DNA of 64,000 nt from Hallerella sp964587155 (GCA_964587155.1 CAZPKF010000002.1:124001-188000), one strand, 5' to 3'. Positions 1-7,471 are shown, counted from the first letter of the stretch. Notes: a model not told the origin generated them from the sequence alone. A program made the numbers and translations.

Positions 1-199
1 TCGGCGATTTGGGATCATTGGGATGCTCTGCCAAAGTAAGCGGAGGATTTGTCAAAAATCCAGTGGCGAACATTTCGGGCAATGCAATAAGGCTCCCGGG
101 AACAGGAGACGTTCCTTTAATCAATCGACGGGCATTTTCGAACGAAGAATGTTTCCCGTTTTGACTAGGCTGCGTTTGTACAAGATAGGCGATTGCCAT
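1..199 (-). CDS. Carbon-nitrogen hydrolase (omega-amidase/YafV-like), N-terminal part, cut by window edge
   Basis: Reading the minus strand from the ATG at 199 gives 66 codons open to the window edge. The stretch LIALPEMFATGF is the N-terminal catalytic-Glu block of the nitrilase superfamily, and the E-M-F-A-T-G-F form is typical of the YafV/Nit2 omega-amidase branch. These enzymes hydrolyse omega-amides such as alpha-ketoglutaramate; that substrate is inferred from the family. The Lys and Cys of the triad lie outside the window. No good Shine-Dalgarno sequence is visible. The gene diverges from the methyltransferase at 4640, but the element at 210-4595 now separates them. The family call is fairly sure; the exact substrate is not. 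Confidence 0.7.
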   Translation of the reverse strand, partial: MAIAYLVQTQPSQNGKHSSFENARRLIKGTSPVPGSLIALPEMFATGFLTNPPLTLAEHPNDPKSP

Positions 200-210
200 T
201 TTTTAAAAGT

Positions 211-228
211 AGAAATATTATGAGATTC
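211..228. repeat. Left putative attachment-site repeat
   Basis: The sequence agaaatattAtgagattc matches agaaatattGtgagattc at 4578-4595 (17 of 18, plus a shared preceding t). It lies 50 bp beyond the integrase stop, the usual place for an att core next to an integrase. The site is intergenic, not in a tRNA. Confidence 0.55.
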
Positions 229-275
229 CTTTAATATCAACGATTCAAAAGGGGATGGACACTGATTTGGCATTT

Positions 276-1027
276 TTAAATTTCTCCCAATTTATCGATT
301 CCCGCGGACAGGTCTTCGTCCATCAGGTGCGAGTAGGTGTCCAGCGTTATCGCTATGGTGGCGTGGCGCATCAGACGCTGGACGGTCTTGATGTTCACCC
401 CGGCGCGGATGAGGTTCGACGCGAACGAATGCCGGAAGCGGTGGTTCGTGGCTTCGCCGTCCCTGATATGCCATGAACGCCCATAAAAGGCGGTAGTTGG
501 GGTTGACCGCGGAATCCAGTATCTTGCGGATCTGTCCCATCGTCCAAAATTTACGTTCTTTCGGACGGCCCTTCTTGCGGGGGATTTTCCGGGCGGGGTT
601 CCGGGGAATGATCTCGAGGATGTCCACGAAGTATTTGAAGAGCGACTTGAAAATGGTCCGGGAGACGTTGTAGAAGCTGGGGGCGAAATCGGCGAATTTC
701 ACGGAGAACGATTCCAGCAAGTCGTCCGGTTGGATTTCTTGGATTCGGCACATGTTGTATTCGGAGAACTTCGAGAACACTGTTGCGGAGATAGCGCGTG
801 TAAGACTCGATGCCCAGTTTGAACGTCATGTTGGCGTTCCCACCGTCATCGTCCAATTCGCCCGCCCGGAGCATGTCGGATGCTAGCAGCTGCGCTTCCG
901 TCTTCCGGGTGGTCTTGAGCGAAAAATAACGGATTTTTCCCGTGCGCACGTTGCGGACGCGTGCATACCAAATCAAACTGCCCTCTTTTTTGTGCCGCTG
1001 GACTATCGTGACGTTTGTCGTTCCCAT
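276..1027 (-). pseudogene. Tyrosine recombinase/integrase, frameshifted and internally deleted
   Basis: The ATG at 1027 follows a gggag ribosome site. The N-terminus (NVTIVQRHKKEGSLIWYARV) is an Arm/AP2-like DNA-binding domain, followed by a SAM-like core-binding domain. Near 770-780 the frame changes, and translation continues as the end of the core domain (FWTMGQIRKILDSAV, then LLWAFMAYQ). Near 455-465 it jumps, in another frame, to the C-terminal catalytic part, with HRFRHSFAS (the H-x-x-R box) and DTYSHL (the Tyr nucleophile), stopping at 276. About 80 residues of the catalytic domain, including the first Arg and the beta-hairpin Lys, are missing. At least one frameshift plus an internal deletion make this non-functional, so the element cannot excise by itself. 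Confidence 0.8.
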
Positions 1028-1176
1028 GGTGGTTCTCCCACATTTTTTTTGTGTCAACGTTTTGCCGCGACTGTGTTCCGTGTGACGAAGCTGTCCAGGC
1101 TTTCGGCAAGTAGAGCTTGCCCAGTGTCGGGTGCTTGTAGTATTTAAAAAGACCTCATTCTCAAAACTCTTTTTCT

Positions 1177-1535
1177 TTGGTTCTTTCTTTTTTGAAAAAG
1201 CTCTTGACAAAATGCAAGTTTTCCGTGGAATTCCCGGATTTGGACGGCTGCTTCACTTTCGGCGACACTCTGGAGGAAGCCCTGGCGATGGCGAAGGACG
1301 CGATGGAGCAGACCCTGTGCGACGTGTTCGATGGTCGCCCGTTGCCCGTGGCGAAGACGATGTCGGATGAGAAGAACGGCCTCTACGCAATCGAAGTCTC
1401 CTCGGCGCTCACCATCGTGCTGCAGCTTGTCGCCGCGCGCGGAAAAAAAGACGCAGCGGTAGGCCGCCGACGAAGTGGGGATGCACCTGCAGGCGTACCA
1501 GCGGCTCGAAAATCCGGATTCCAACATTTCCCCCG
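1177..1535 (+). pseudogene. HicB-type antitoxin remnant
   Basis: The translation contains FSVEFPDLDGCFTFGDTLEE, the partial RNase-H-like fold of HicB antitoxins, followed by the usual helix (ALAMAKDAM). The reading frame is lost at a run of seven A residues near 1442-1448. In the shifted frame a TAG lies just before AADEVGMHLQAYQRLENP, a HicB-style helix-turn-helix. The C-terminal end and a convincing start codon are missing, and no hicA toxin lies beside it. The antitoxin is therefore an orphan and broken. The family assignment is good; the exact ends are arbitrary. Confidence 0.7.
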
Positions 1536-1547
1536 GCCATTACGTCC

Positions 1548-1727
1548 ATGAAAAATTTTGGGTTCGACAATCGGCTTTTGGGAGGTTTCGTGTTCTGCAT
1601 AGCCCGGGCGATTTCCGGCGACAAACGGCTGCACGATTCGTTCGTCGACCAAATGAAAACGCTGAAGCGCGATTTTCCCGATTCCGTCCTTGTCGGACTC
1701 GGTTTCGGCGATATGGACAAAATTTGA
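1548..1727 (+). CDS. Small hypothetical protein, 59 residues
   Basis: An ATG at 1548 opens 59 codons ending in TGA at 1727. The product begins MKNFGFDNRLLGGFVFCIAR and ends LGFGDMDKI. I do not recognise it. Its GC-rich codons match the surrounding element, and it starts just after the hicB remnant breaks off. There is no ribosome-binding site, so it may be a fragment of a larger lost gene and not a real small protein. Confidence 0.3.
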   Translation: MKNFGFDNRLLGGFVFCIARAISGDKRLHDSFVDQMKTLKRDFPDSVLVGLGFGDMDKI

Positions 1728-1819
1728 CCAAGACGAACCTTTTCCGGCCCTCCATTGGCGGGATGGGTTTTCTTCGCTCCCTTCTTTCCGGGGCGATGAA
1801 AAAAAAACGGCGCCGGATA

Positions 1820-1848
1820 TTGACGGTTATTCAAAAATAACCTACATT
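1820..1848 (+). promoter_or_regulatory. Promoter with embedded palindromic operator for the DUF4160/DUF2442 pair
   Basis: A -35 box TTGACG (1820-1825) and a -10 box TACATT (1843-1848) are separated by exactly 17 bp. The spacer is filled by the perfect inverted repeat GGTTATTCAAAAATAACC (1825-1842, 7-bp arms, 4-bp loop). A transcription start about 7 bp after the -10 box would fall on the ATG at 1855, which suggests a leaderless transcript. A repressor bound to the palindrome would block RNA polymerase, the layout of an autoregulated operon. Confidence 0.65.
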
Positions 1849-1854
1849 GAAAAC

Positions 1855-2091
1855 ATGCCCAAAATCTTCGAACAGGACGGATTCGCCTTTTTCTTTTATA
1901 TGAACGAGCACATGCCCGTCCATGCGCACGTCTCCAAGGGCGGAAAAATGGCCAAGTTCGAAATAGGAACGAAGTCCGTGCGCCTCGCGGCGAATGGCGG
2001 GCTTTCGGGAAAGGACTTGCGCCGGGCGGAGGCGTTGGCGTTCGAGCACCGGGCGGAAATAATAGCCAAGTGGCGGGAAATCTTCGGATAG
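1855..2091 (+). CDS. DUF4160 family protein
   Basis: The 78-residue protein starts MPKIFEQDGFAFFFYMNEHM and contains the PVHAHVSKGGKMAKFEIG block typical of DUF4160 (Phe/Tyr-rich strand, then His-x-His-Val, then a Lys-Phe strand). It ends with the usual helix of the family (EHRAEIIAKWREIF). DUF4160 genes are very often followed by a DUF2442 gene, as here, and the pair is suspected of being a toxin-antitoxin-like module; that role is not established. The ATG at 1855 lies at the predicted transcription start with no Shine-Dalgarno sequence upstream. It is intact, unlike the integrase and hicB around it. Confidence 0.85.
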   Translation: MPKIFEQDGFAFFFYMNEHMPVHAHVSKGGKMAKFEIGTKSVRLAANGGLSGKDLRRAEALAFEHRAEIIAKWREIFG

Positions 2092-2099
2092 GAGGCTGT

Positions 2100-2531
2100 A
2101 TGGAAACGATAACGGCGAAAGACGTCAAGCGCGTTTGGGCGGACCGCGCCGCCATCTGCGTGGAACTCAAGGACGGCCGCGTTGGGAAGGAGTTCTTCCG
2201 GGATTACGAGCCGCTGCGGAAGGCGTCCCCCGCGGAACGGGGAAACTTCCGTCTGGATTTCGACGGGGTTTGGTTCGACGGCATCGGGGAGGGACTGGAG
2301 CTTTCCGGTTTCTTCGCGCCGAAAAAGGACAATTCGACGGGGATGGTGTTTTGGCGGCATCCGGAGATAAACGCTGCGGCGATCGCCCGCCGCCTGGGAA
2401 TCGCGCAGCCGCTCATGGCCGCCTACGTTTCCGGGGCGAAGAGGCCGTCGGCGAAAAGGCGCGCTGCCATTCTCGCGGAAATCGCCTCCGTGGGCAGGGA
2501 ACTCGCCGCCGAGGAAGGCCGAATTGCTTGA
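2100..2531 (+). CDS. DUF2442 domain protein with C-terminal helix-turn-helix
   Basis: This 143-residue protein starts 8 bp after the DUF4160 stop behind a strong ggagg ribosome site. Residues 1-75 form a DUF2442 domain (VELKDGRVGKEFFRDYEPLR, later FDGVWFDGIGEGLELSGFF). Residues 90-135 look like a helix-turn-helix: INAAAIARRLGIAQPLMAAY followed by SGAKRPS. The HTH part suggests it is the DNA-binding, antitoxin-like partner, which could bind the palindrome at 1825-1842. The two genes form one operon. Domain calls are confident; the regulatory role is inferred. Confidence 0.8.
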   Translation: METITAKDVKRVWADRAAICVELKDGRVGKEFFRDYEPLRKASPAERGNFRLDFDGVWFDGIGEGLELSGFFAPKKDNSTGMVFWRHPEINAAAIARRLGIAQPLMAAYVSGAKRPSAKRRAAILAEIASVGRELAAEEGRIA

Positions 2532-2999
2532 AAGGGGGCGAATGCTGATTGAAAAATTCGGCGGTCGCGACGAAAATCACGAATCGTAATGTCCGCTGAA
2601 AGCGGACGTTTAAAGGGTTTAATCCGGTTTAAAAGGCAAAAATTTGACGAAATAAGCCGTTTTCCGGGCTGTTTGCGGCTCGTGGGAACGGCTTTCCCGC
2701 TTTTAAATACCCCAATACGCTCCGAATGGTTTAAACGGACGTTTAAAGCGCGTACGGCCCGCAAACGGCGCAGATTTGGCGTTTTTTCTCAGGCTTTTAA
2801 ACGGGATCGGACGAGATTTCCCCGCGGAATAAACCGTCGATTTGCATTCTGCAGTGTATGCCGTCCCCCTCTCCCAGCATCCCTCCCGGCGTCAAAAGGG
2901 TTGCTACGCCCACCCTTAGCGATGGGTTGAGTGCGACGCGCCGCTTCTACCTGAAATTTGATTTTTTCGTTTGGGTGTATCGTCCCTCAAAAATAAGAT
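2532..2999. other. Gene-free stretch with hairpin and TTTAAA-rich motif cluster
   Basis: No convincing gene is present; the open frames are Arg-rich and lack family features. A perfect hairpin GTCCGCTGAAAGCGGAC lies at 2591-2607 without a T-run. Seven TTTAA cores follow at about 2609, 2618, 2628, 2702, 2730, 2742 and 2796, several inside ggtttaaa or cgtttaaa contexts, including the palindrome GTTTAAAC at 2729-2736. This could be an operator or iteron region of the element. A short block at 2895-2930 has weak complementarity (CCCA...TGGG). Confidence 0.45.
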
Positions 3000-3017
3000 G
3001 TGACAAAAAACGTCAAA
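2989..3017 (+). repeat. Palindrome-containing direct repeat, copy 1
   Basis: The repeat aaaaataagatgtgac-a-aaaa-a-cgtcaaa occurs here and again at 4531-4559 with two differences. This copy overlaps the start of the terminase small-subunit gene and contains TGAC...GTCA. It may be an operator of the element or mark a past recombination. Confidence 0.5.
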
Positions 3018-3776
3018 CGTAAATCGGAAAAGTTTATAATTCAATTTATGCGATATTCCCGAAGTTTCCATTCCTATCCTGACGGCGAACGGATTTCCGG
3101 AACGGAGCTCGCCCGGCAGCTCGGTGTTTCCGCCATGGCGGTGTCAAAAGCGAAGATGAGCAACAGGGTCGACACATTCGACGATTCCAAGGGACGTGAA
3201 TGTTTTCACAAGGTCGTTTCCGCTCAACAGTTCCGCGCGAAAAAGGACAGGCGGCACGTGACTACCCCGACAATCGGACAACGTGCCGCCGGAATGGACG
3301 CTCTTGATGCGCAGGCGACAGCGCACGACCCAAAGTTCGACTTTCCCAAAGGCAAGTTCGGGGAACCCTTGCCGAGAAAGGCTCCGGCGGAGGCGTTCGA
3401 CTTCGGAGCGGAACTGGTCGAACGGAAAGACTTGGAAATCTCCCGGGCGGAAAAGGAATATCAGCTTTCACGCCTGGCGAAAATCAAAGCGGACGCAGCC
3501 GAAGGCAAACTTGTGGACAAGGCGATGGCGTTCAACAAAATTTACGGCATCGCATCCGCAGCACAGGAAAAGATAGTCTCTACCTACATCACCCTTGCAC
3601 CGAAAATCATCGGCCATTTGATGGAAGCCCTTATCGCAAACGGATTCGATGAAAAGCAAGTCCGCCAGATAACGAAAGGACTCGAACACGGCGTGGGCGA
3701 AATGATTCGCAAGGAGAATTTGAACGCCTTGCGGAATTTCACGGAAAGCCTCAACAACGAGGAAACTCTCAGGTAA
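3000..3776 (+). CDS. Phage terminase small subunit-like (Nu1-type) DNA-packaging protein
   Basis: The protein has 258 residues if the GTG at 3000 is used; an ATG at 3048 (MRYSRSFHSY) is an alternative. Residues about 30-50 (GTELARQLGVSAMAVSKAK) are a winged-helix/HTH as in lambda Nu1-type subunits, which recognise the phage packaging site. The middle is Lys-rich and disordered. Residues 140-175 (EISRAEKEYQLSRLAKIKAD then AAEGKLVDK) match the coiled linker and 'G-x-L-V' element common in Nu1-like and related terminase small subunits. It overlaps the next gene in a TAATG junction; that gene is a terminase large-subunit start, which supports the assignment. It is the longest intact prophage gene left. 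Confidence 0.65.
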   Translation: MTKNVKRKSEKFIIQFMRYSRSFHSYPDGERISGTELARQLGVSAMAVSKAKMSNRVDTFDDSKGRECFHKVVSAQQFRAKKDRRHVTTPTIGQRAAGMDALDAQATAHDPKFDFPKGKFGEPLPRKAPAEAFDFGAELVERKDLEISRAEKEYQLSRLAKIKADAAEGKLVDKAMAFNKIYGIASAAQEKIVSTYITLAPKIIGHLMEALIANGFDEKQVRQITKGLEHGVGEMIRKENLNALRNFTESLNNEETLR

Positions 3777-3907
3777 TGGCCGGAGAACTCAAAGAACCCG
3801 AGCAGGTCGTCCGGCTGAAGGTCGCTACTGGCGAGAACGTGGACTACGTGGCGTCCGCGGTTCTTTCCGGACTTCGCCCGCCGCCCGACATGACCATTTC
3901 CGAGTGA
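3776..3907 (+). pseudogene. Terminase large subunit, N-terminal stub
   Basis: Starting from the ATG that overlaps the previous stop, the frame reads 43 residues and ends SGLRPPPDMTISE then TGA. In GpA-type terminase large subunits this is the conserved N-terminal start, and the residue normally following is Trp (TISEWA...). Here TGA takes the place of TGG and the downstream sequence has no terminase similarity, so the gene is cut off at this point by deletion or rearrangement. The ATPase and nuclease domains are absent. Confidence 0.7.
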
Positions 3908-4576
3908 ATCCCTTCAAAAATGAAATTCCAAGTCTGCTCGTAATCGCCTTGTGCGGCGAATCCGCCCTGACGAATTAATTCCAAAAAAGCTCGCGGATTA
4001 TCCCCGTATTCTGGGCTGAAAATAAATACAGAAAACATGCACAAAATGAATTTGAGCAAAGTTATATGATGAATTTTCAAGGCGTACGGCTGAAAAAAGT
4101 TTGCCGAAGACGGAAACGTTGTTTAGTTTATGGAAAGAAGGATTTGCGAGGCGCGTCATGGAAAATACACGGAAAGAGAATTTTCGGGGAAAATGGGAAC
4201 TCTTGAAGAGTGGGCTAAAAGCCGGATTGCGGTCGTTGATGAAAGCGAAGGTCGATGTAATTCGTACGAAACACGAGTGGTTTGATTATTCAGACATGAC
4301 CGTTAAACGTTACGTTTTTCCTTTTTTGGATGGGAATGGGTTTGCCCTTTTTTACGGAAAACGTATTAATTCTCGCCTTTGCCCTTCTCCCGTTTTATTC
4401 GTGGTGCTTCATTTTGTCGCTGTGTGAAATATATTCTGAAATTGTGGAGCAGACTTCATTGGCAAATTTTTTGACGTTGCTCGTTTTTTTTGCGTTTGCC
4501 AAATCTCGGCAGGAAAATTGTTTTATATAAAAAAATAAGATGTGACGAAAATCGTCAAATTGCGTTCTCGGAAACA
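3908..4576. other. Gene-poor right end of the element
   Basis: No gene can be supported with confidence. The minus strand at about 3907-4038 reads protein-like (NPRAFLELIRQGGFAAQGDY then EQTWNFIFEGIH) and could be a gene fragment of unknown family. The plus strand 4158-4427 reads MENTRKENFRGKWELLKSGL onward, and in the next frame about 4330-4530 a hydrophobic stretch follows (NVLILAFALLPFYSWCFILS). Together these could be a small frameshifted membrane protein. AT content is higher here than in 250-3900, so this part may have another origin than the phage genes. Confidence 0.35.
4531..4559 (+). repeat. Palindrome-containing direct repeat, copy 2
   Basis: This is the second copy of the repeat at 2989-3017. 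It contains the perfect inverted repeat TGACGAAAATCGTCA (4543-4557; 6-bp arms, 3-bp spacer) and ends 18 bp before the right att-like repeat. Confidence 0.5.
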
Positions 4577-4577
4577 T

Positions 4578-4595
4578 AGAAATATTGTGAGATTC
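4578..4595. repeat. Right putative attachment-site repeat
   Basis: The sequence agaaatattGtgagattc pairs with the copy at 211-228. It lies 44 bp before the next chromosomal gene. Confidence 0.55.
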
Positions 4596-4639
4596 GTGTC
4601 GAAGTCGGGACCCTTTGAATATTTAATTAGATTTACCCA

Positions 4640-5809
4640 ATGGATTTGTCAAAACGTATCAAACGGCATGTAATTGCCGTGCCGCATGACTTCCGGGCCA
4701 TTTGCCATCCGGGATTCGAAAAAACATGTGCGGGTGAATTTTCTGCGTTGGGAGTTCAACTTCCCTGCCAAATATCGACGGGAGCTGTTGATTTTTCGGC
4801 TAAATTGGATTTGGCGTGGAAGCTTGTCGCTTTTTCGCGGACCTGCACCCGGATTGTGATGCGTGTGGGGAAGTTTTCCGCAGAAAATTTTGGACGTTTG
4901 GAAAAAAAGGCTGCGATGATTCCCTGGGAACTTTACTTTCCACGGAATCCTCTTCCGGAAATCAAGGTGACTTGTAGAAAGTCAAGACTTTATCATTCGG
5001 ATGCCGTTGCGGAACGACTGCGGATTGTTGTCGGAGACGCTTTGTTACGCCAAGGAATTTTACCGGAGGGCAACCGTTTTGGCGAAAGGCAGACACTGTT
5101 TGCGCATTTTGAAAATGACTGTTGTACGCTTAGCGTGGATTTGTGCGGAGATCCGCTTTATAAAAGAGGTTTCGACCGCCATGTTGAAGAGGCTCCCATC
5201 CGCGATACGTTTGCCGCAGCGATGCTCCTTGAAGCAGGATTTCCTTTGGCGCGGGAACTATTTGACCCGATGGCTGGCAGTGGAACATTTTCAAGCGAAG
5301 CGGCTCTTTGGAAAGCCAAGGCGAATTTATGGAAAACGCGGAATTTCGCACTGCAAGATGCTCCGTATTTTCGATCGGCGGCGTGGAATTTCATGGTGAA
5401 CCATACGCCCGGAATAGGCGTTTTCCCTGAATTGAAAATTTATGCTGGGGACGTTTCGGAAAAAGCCCTTTCCACGATTCGCCATAATTTGGAAACGGAC
5501 GGGGCCGGCCGTTTTTTGAAAAATTTGCCCAAAGGTACTTTGGAAATTTCAAAAAGGGATTTCTTTGATATTCCCAAAGCTTCGCCGGGAGCTTTGCTTG
5601 TACTTAATCCGCCTTATGGAAAACGTATTCCCGCCGATGTTTTGCGGCTTTACCGGGAAATTTCCCAAAAAATTGCCCTGGATTTTTCGAACGCGAACTG
5701 GGCTCTTGTCGTTCCCGGGAAAATGGCGGAATCGGCAGTCCGTTTAAATGTGAAAAAACGCGTGGAATCGGTGAATGGCGGAATCCGCGTCAGTGTGCTG
5801 TTCGGTTGA
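4640..5809 (+). CDS. THUMP-domain class I SAM-dependent RNA methyltransferase (RlmL/YpsC-like)
   Basis: The 389-residue protein has an N-terminal THUMP-type region (CHPGFEKTCAGEFSALG, about residues 22-38) and a C-terminal Rossmann methyltransferase domain. DPMAGSGTF (from residue 209) is the SAM-binding loop and NPPYGKR (from residue 323) is the N6/N2-methylating catalytic motif of the RlmL/RlmK-N and YpsC group. It probably methylates guanine N2 in 23S rRNA; the exact site cannot be read. It has the length of single-domain RlmL homologues, without the RlmK half. It is convergent with trmJ (9-bp gap). Its 5' side borders the prophage, whose insertion may have replaced its original promoter. 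Confidence 0.85.
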   Translation: MDLSKRIKRHVIAVPHDFRAICHPGFEKTCAGEFSALGVQLPCQISTGAVDFSAKLDLAWKLVAFSRTCTRIVMRVGKFSAENFGRLEKKAAMIPWELYFPRNPLPEIKVTCRKSRLYHSDAVAERLRIVVGDALLRQGILPEGNRFGERQTLFAHFENDCCTLSVDLCGDPLYKRGFDRHVEEAPIRDTFAAAMLLEAGFPLARELFDPMAGSGTFSSEAALWKAKANLWKTRNFALQDAPYFRSAAWNFMVNHTPGIGVFPELKIYAGDVSEKALSTIRHNLETDGAGRFLKNLPKGTLEISKRDFFDIPKASPGALLVLNPPYGKRIPADVLRLYREISQKIALDFSNANWALVVPGKMAESAVRLNVKKRVESVNGGIRVSVLFG

Positions 5810-5818
5810 CGGGGAGTA

Positions 5819-6592
5819 TCAGAGTAGTCCCTGCGATTTCCATTCGGCTTCTTTTTTTCGGATGATGTCGCGGGCGTCTTCTTGTCCCCGCATCACGAGA
5901 CTTTTTACTAAACCGAGGAGTGCGCTCATTTCAAATCGGGTTGGCTCCAGGCGTTGTAAAAATTCGCGTACAGCGGATTCTGTCCAAGCGTTGTGTCTGT
6001 AACGGTCAGTCAGATTGTTGTGTAAGTATTGAAGAAAACTTTCAATTTGTCCTATGTTCGCTTTTTCGATGCGGCCCCGTTTTAATGGGACGCGATCTTT
6101 TCGGAGTCCGCCGTTTTCGAGAAGTCCGCAGCGGCAAAGCTCATAACAGGCGGCGGTTACGGCTTGAGCCAAGTTTAGGCTCATCTGGCCCGGTACGGGA
6201 ATTTCGCAAATAACTGCGCAGCGTTCGATCTCTTCTAAAGTGAGTCCGCAAGATTCCCTGCCGAAGACTAGTGCAATTGTTCCGCTTTCCGGAAGTTTTT
6301 GGGATATTTCTGGGAGCGCCGTACAGGGAATGACTGTGTCGAAACGGCGCCGCGAAAAGGCGACTGCATATTGTGAAGTTGCCAAGGCTTCGTCTAGGGT
6401 GTGAACGACGTGTGCATTGTCCAAAATTTCTGCCGAATTGTGCGCCGTCCGGTAAGATTCCGGATTTACCGCGTTGCGTTTTGGATAGACAATGTAAAGA
6501 TCCTGGATGGCGTTGCAGTGCATGGCGCGGGCAACAAAGCCCACATTGTGCGGATGTTCCGGTTCGCAAAGGACGATTCTGAAATTCAACAT
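5819..6592 (-). CDS. trmJ: TrmJ-like SPOUT RNA 2'-O-methyltransferase
   Basis: The 257-residue protein carries the SPOUT (TrmH/SpoU) signatures: HNVGFVARAM near the N-terminus, GRESCGLTLEEIERC in the middle and MSLNLAQAV in the knot. The C-terminal helical extension fits TrmJ, which methylates 2'-O of nucleotide 32 in the tRNA anticodon loop; a closely related paralogue with another RNA target cannot be excluded. The ATG at 6592 directly follows the stop codon of the upstream nucleotidyltransferase (TAAATG), so this is the last gene of a three-gene operon. Confidence 0.8.
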   Translation of the reverse strand: MLNFRIVLCEPEHPHNVGFVARAMHCNAIQDLYIVYPKRNAVNPESYRTAHNSAEILDNAHVVHTLDEALATSQYAVAFSRRRFDTVIPCTALPEISQKLPESGTIALVFGRESCGLTLEEIERCAVICEIPVPGQMSLNLAQAVTAACYELCRCGLLENGGLRKDRVPLKRGRIEKANIGQIESFLQYLHNNLTDRYRHNAWTESAVREFLQRLEPTRFEMSALLGLVKSLVMRGQEDARDIIRKKEAEWKSQGLL

Positions 6593-7471
6593 TTATTTGC
6601 CTATGGTCCAAGTGAAGTTTTCACCGCGAATTTCGTTTTTAACACATTCGCCGTTTTCCACTGTCGCTCCGGGGAAAAGAATCGCATGGTCGAATGTGGC
6701 TTCGGCTTTGGGTTCGAATCCCGGCACGAAAATGGTGGATTTGGCTTTTCCTGAAATGCTTGAAGGAACGCCGAAGTTGCCGATGTTCAATTCTTTACGT
6801 CGAAAATCGCTAGCCCGCATGAGTCCTTCGGGAGTTCCCATGTCAATCCATGGTGCGAATTTTTGGCTGGAATCGATGAATGGAGGATTACCTTCTAGAA
6901 TCAGCCGTTTCCAAAAATCCCGAATGTCCACTTCGGATTCGCGGATGCTCTGCAAGGCGTGCCTAGAATACCAGGCGATTCCAGAAAAGGTGATGCGCTC
7001 ACGGGTAACGTCTCCGAAGCGGTTGCGGATTCCCGCTAACAGTTCGTTTCGCAGGTAAAGCGTGTTGGCTAAGGGATAGTCTACTCCGAGAAGGGCGCAC
7101 GGCGCACCCGATGAACGCGCCAAACGCAAGAACTGCTTCAAGTTGAATCGGCAAAAGCAGTCCGAATTCATCACCAGCAATTCGTCGACGGGAGATTCGC
7201 GGTTCATTCGGAACAAGGGACCGCCAGTCCCAAGGGGAGCAGGCTGTTCAATCCAAACTTTTTCAAAGCCCAGAGAAATGGCTTTTGAAGAAAGGGCATC
7301 GGCGAGATAATGCGCATTGACGTGGAGGCGCGCTTCGGGAAGGGTCCTTGCCAAATTCGCTTGATGTTCAAGAATGGTCGCATCCACGATGCGGACAAGG
7401 GGCTTTGGCATTTGGGAAGTTAGCGGCCTAAGTCGGGTGCCGAGCCCGGCTGCCAAAATCAAAATGCGCAT
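6593..7471 (-). CDS. Sugar-phosphate nucleotidyltransferase, MurU-like
   Basis: The protein begins ILILAAGLGTRLRPLT, the nucleotide-binding signature of NTP-transferases, followed by MPKPLV with the conserved Lys. The Asp in LLVMNSDCF is the metal-binding residue. At 292 residues it is the size of MurU or of short mannose-1-phosphate guanylyltransferases. MurU makes UDP-MurNAc from MurNAc-1-phosphate; that substrate is inferred mainly from the neighbour, a NamZ-like muramidase. The ATG at 7471 overlaps the namZ stop (TGATG), so translation is coupled; a TTG one codon upstream is less likely. The last 70 residues look like the start of a left-handed beta-helix tail. Confidence 0.75.
   Translation of the reverse strand: MRILILAAGLGTRLRPLTSQMPKPLVRIVDATILEHQANLARTLPEARLHVNAHYLADALSSKAISLGFEKVWIEQPAPLGTGGPLFRMNRESPVDELLVMNSDCFCRFNLKQFLRLARSSGAPCALLGVDYPLANTLYLRNELLAGIRNRFGDVTRERITFSGIAWYSRHALQSIRESEVDIRDFWKRLILEGNPPFIDSSQKFAPWIDMGTPEGLMRASDFRRKELNIGNFGVPSSISGKAKSTIFVPGFEPKAEATFDHAILFPGATVENGECVKNEIRGENFTWTIGK

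Larger units (their letters stand above)
210..4595. mobile_element. Decayed prophage/integrative element
   Basis: The segment is bounded by an 18-bp direct repeat with one mismatch (211-228 and 4578-4595). Inside are a tyrosine recombinase pseudogene next to the left end, a broken hicB, a DUF4160/DUF2442 pair, a terminase small subunit and the first 43 codons of a terminase large subunit. No portal, capsid or tail gene is present, so most of the prophage has been deleted. Removing the segment would leave about 75 bp between two divergent housekeeping genes, which looks like an undisturbed chromosomal junction. The exact ends are inferred from the repeat; they could shift by a few bases. Confidence 0.7.

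Noticed and set aside
2589..2930. Open frame of 113 codons
   Set aside because: The product is very rich in Arg, Lys and Phe and shows no domain; it runs through the TTTAAA cluster and has no ribosome site.
6710..6722. GGGTTCGAATCCC, a perfect tRNA T-arm look-alike on the plus strand
   Set aside because: No matching acceptor, D or anticodon stem is present around it, and it lies inside the MurU-like gene, where it codes PGFEP on the minus strand.
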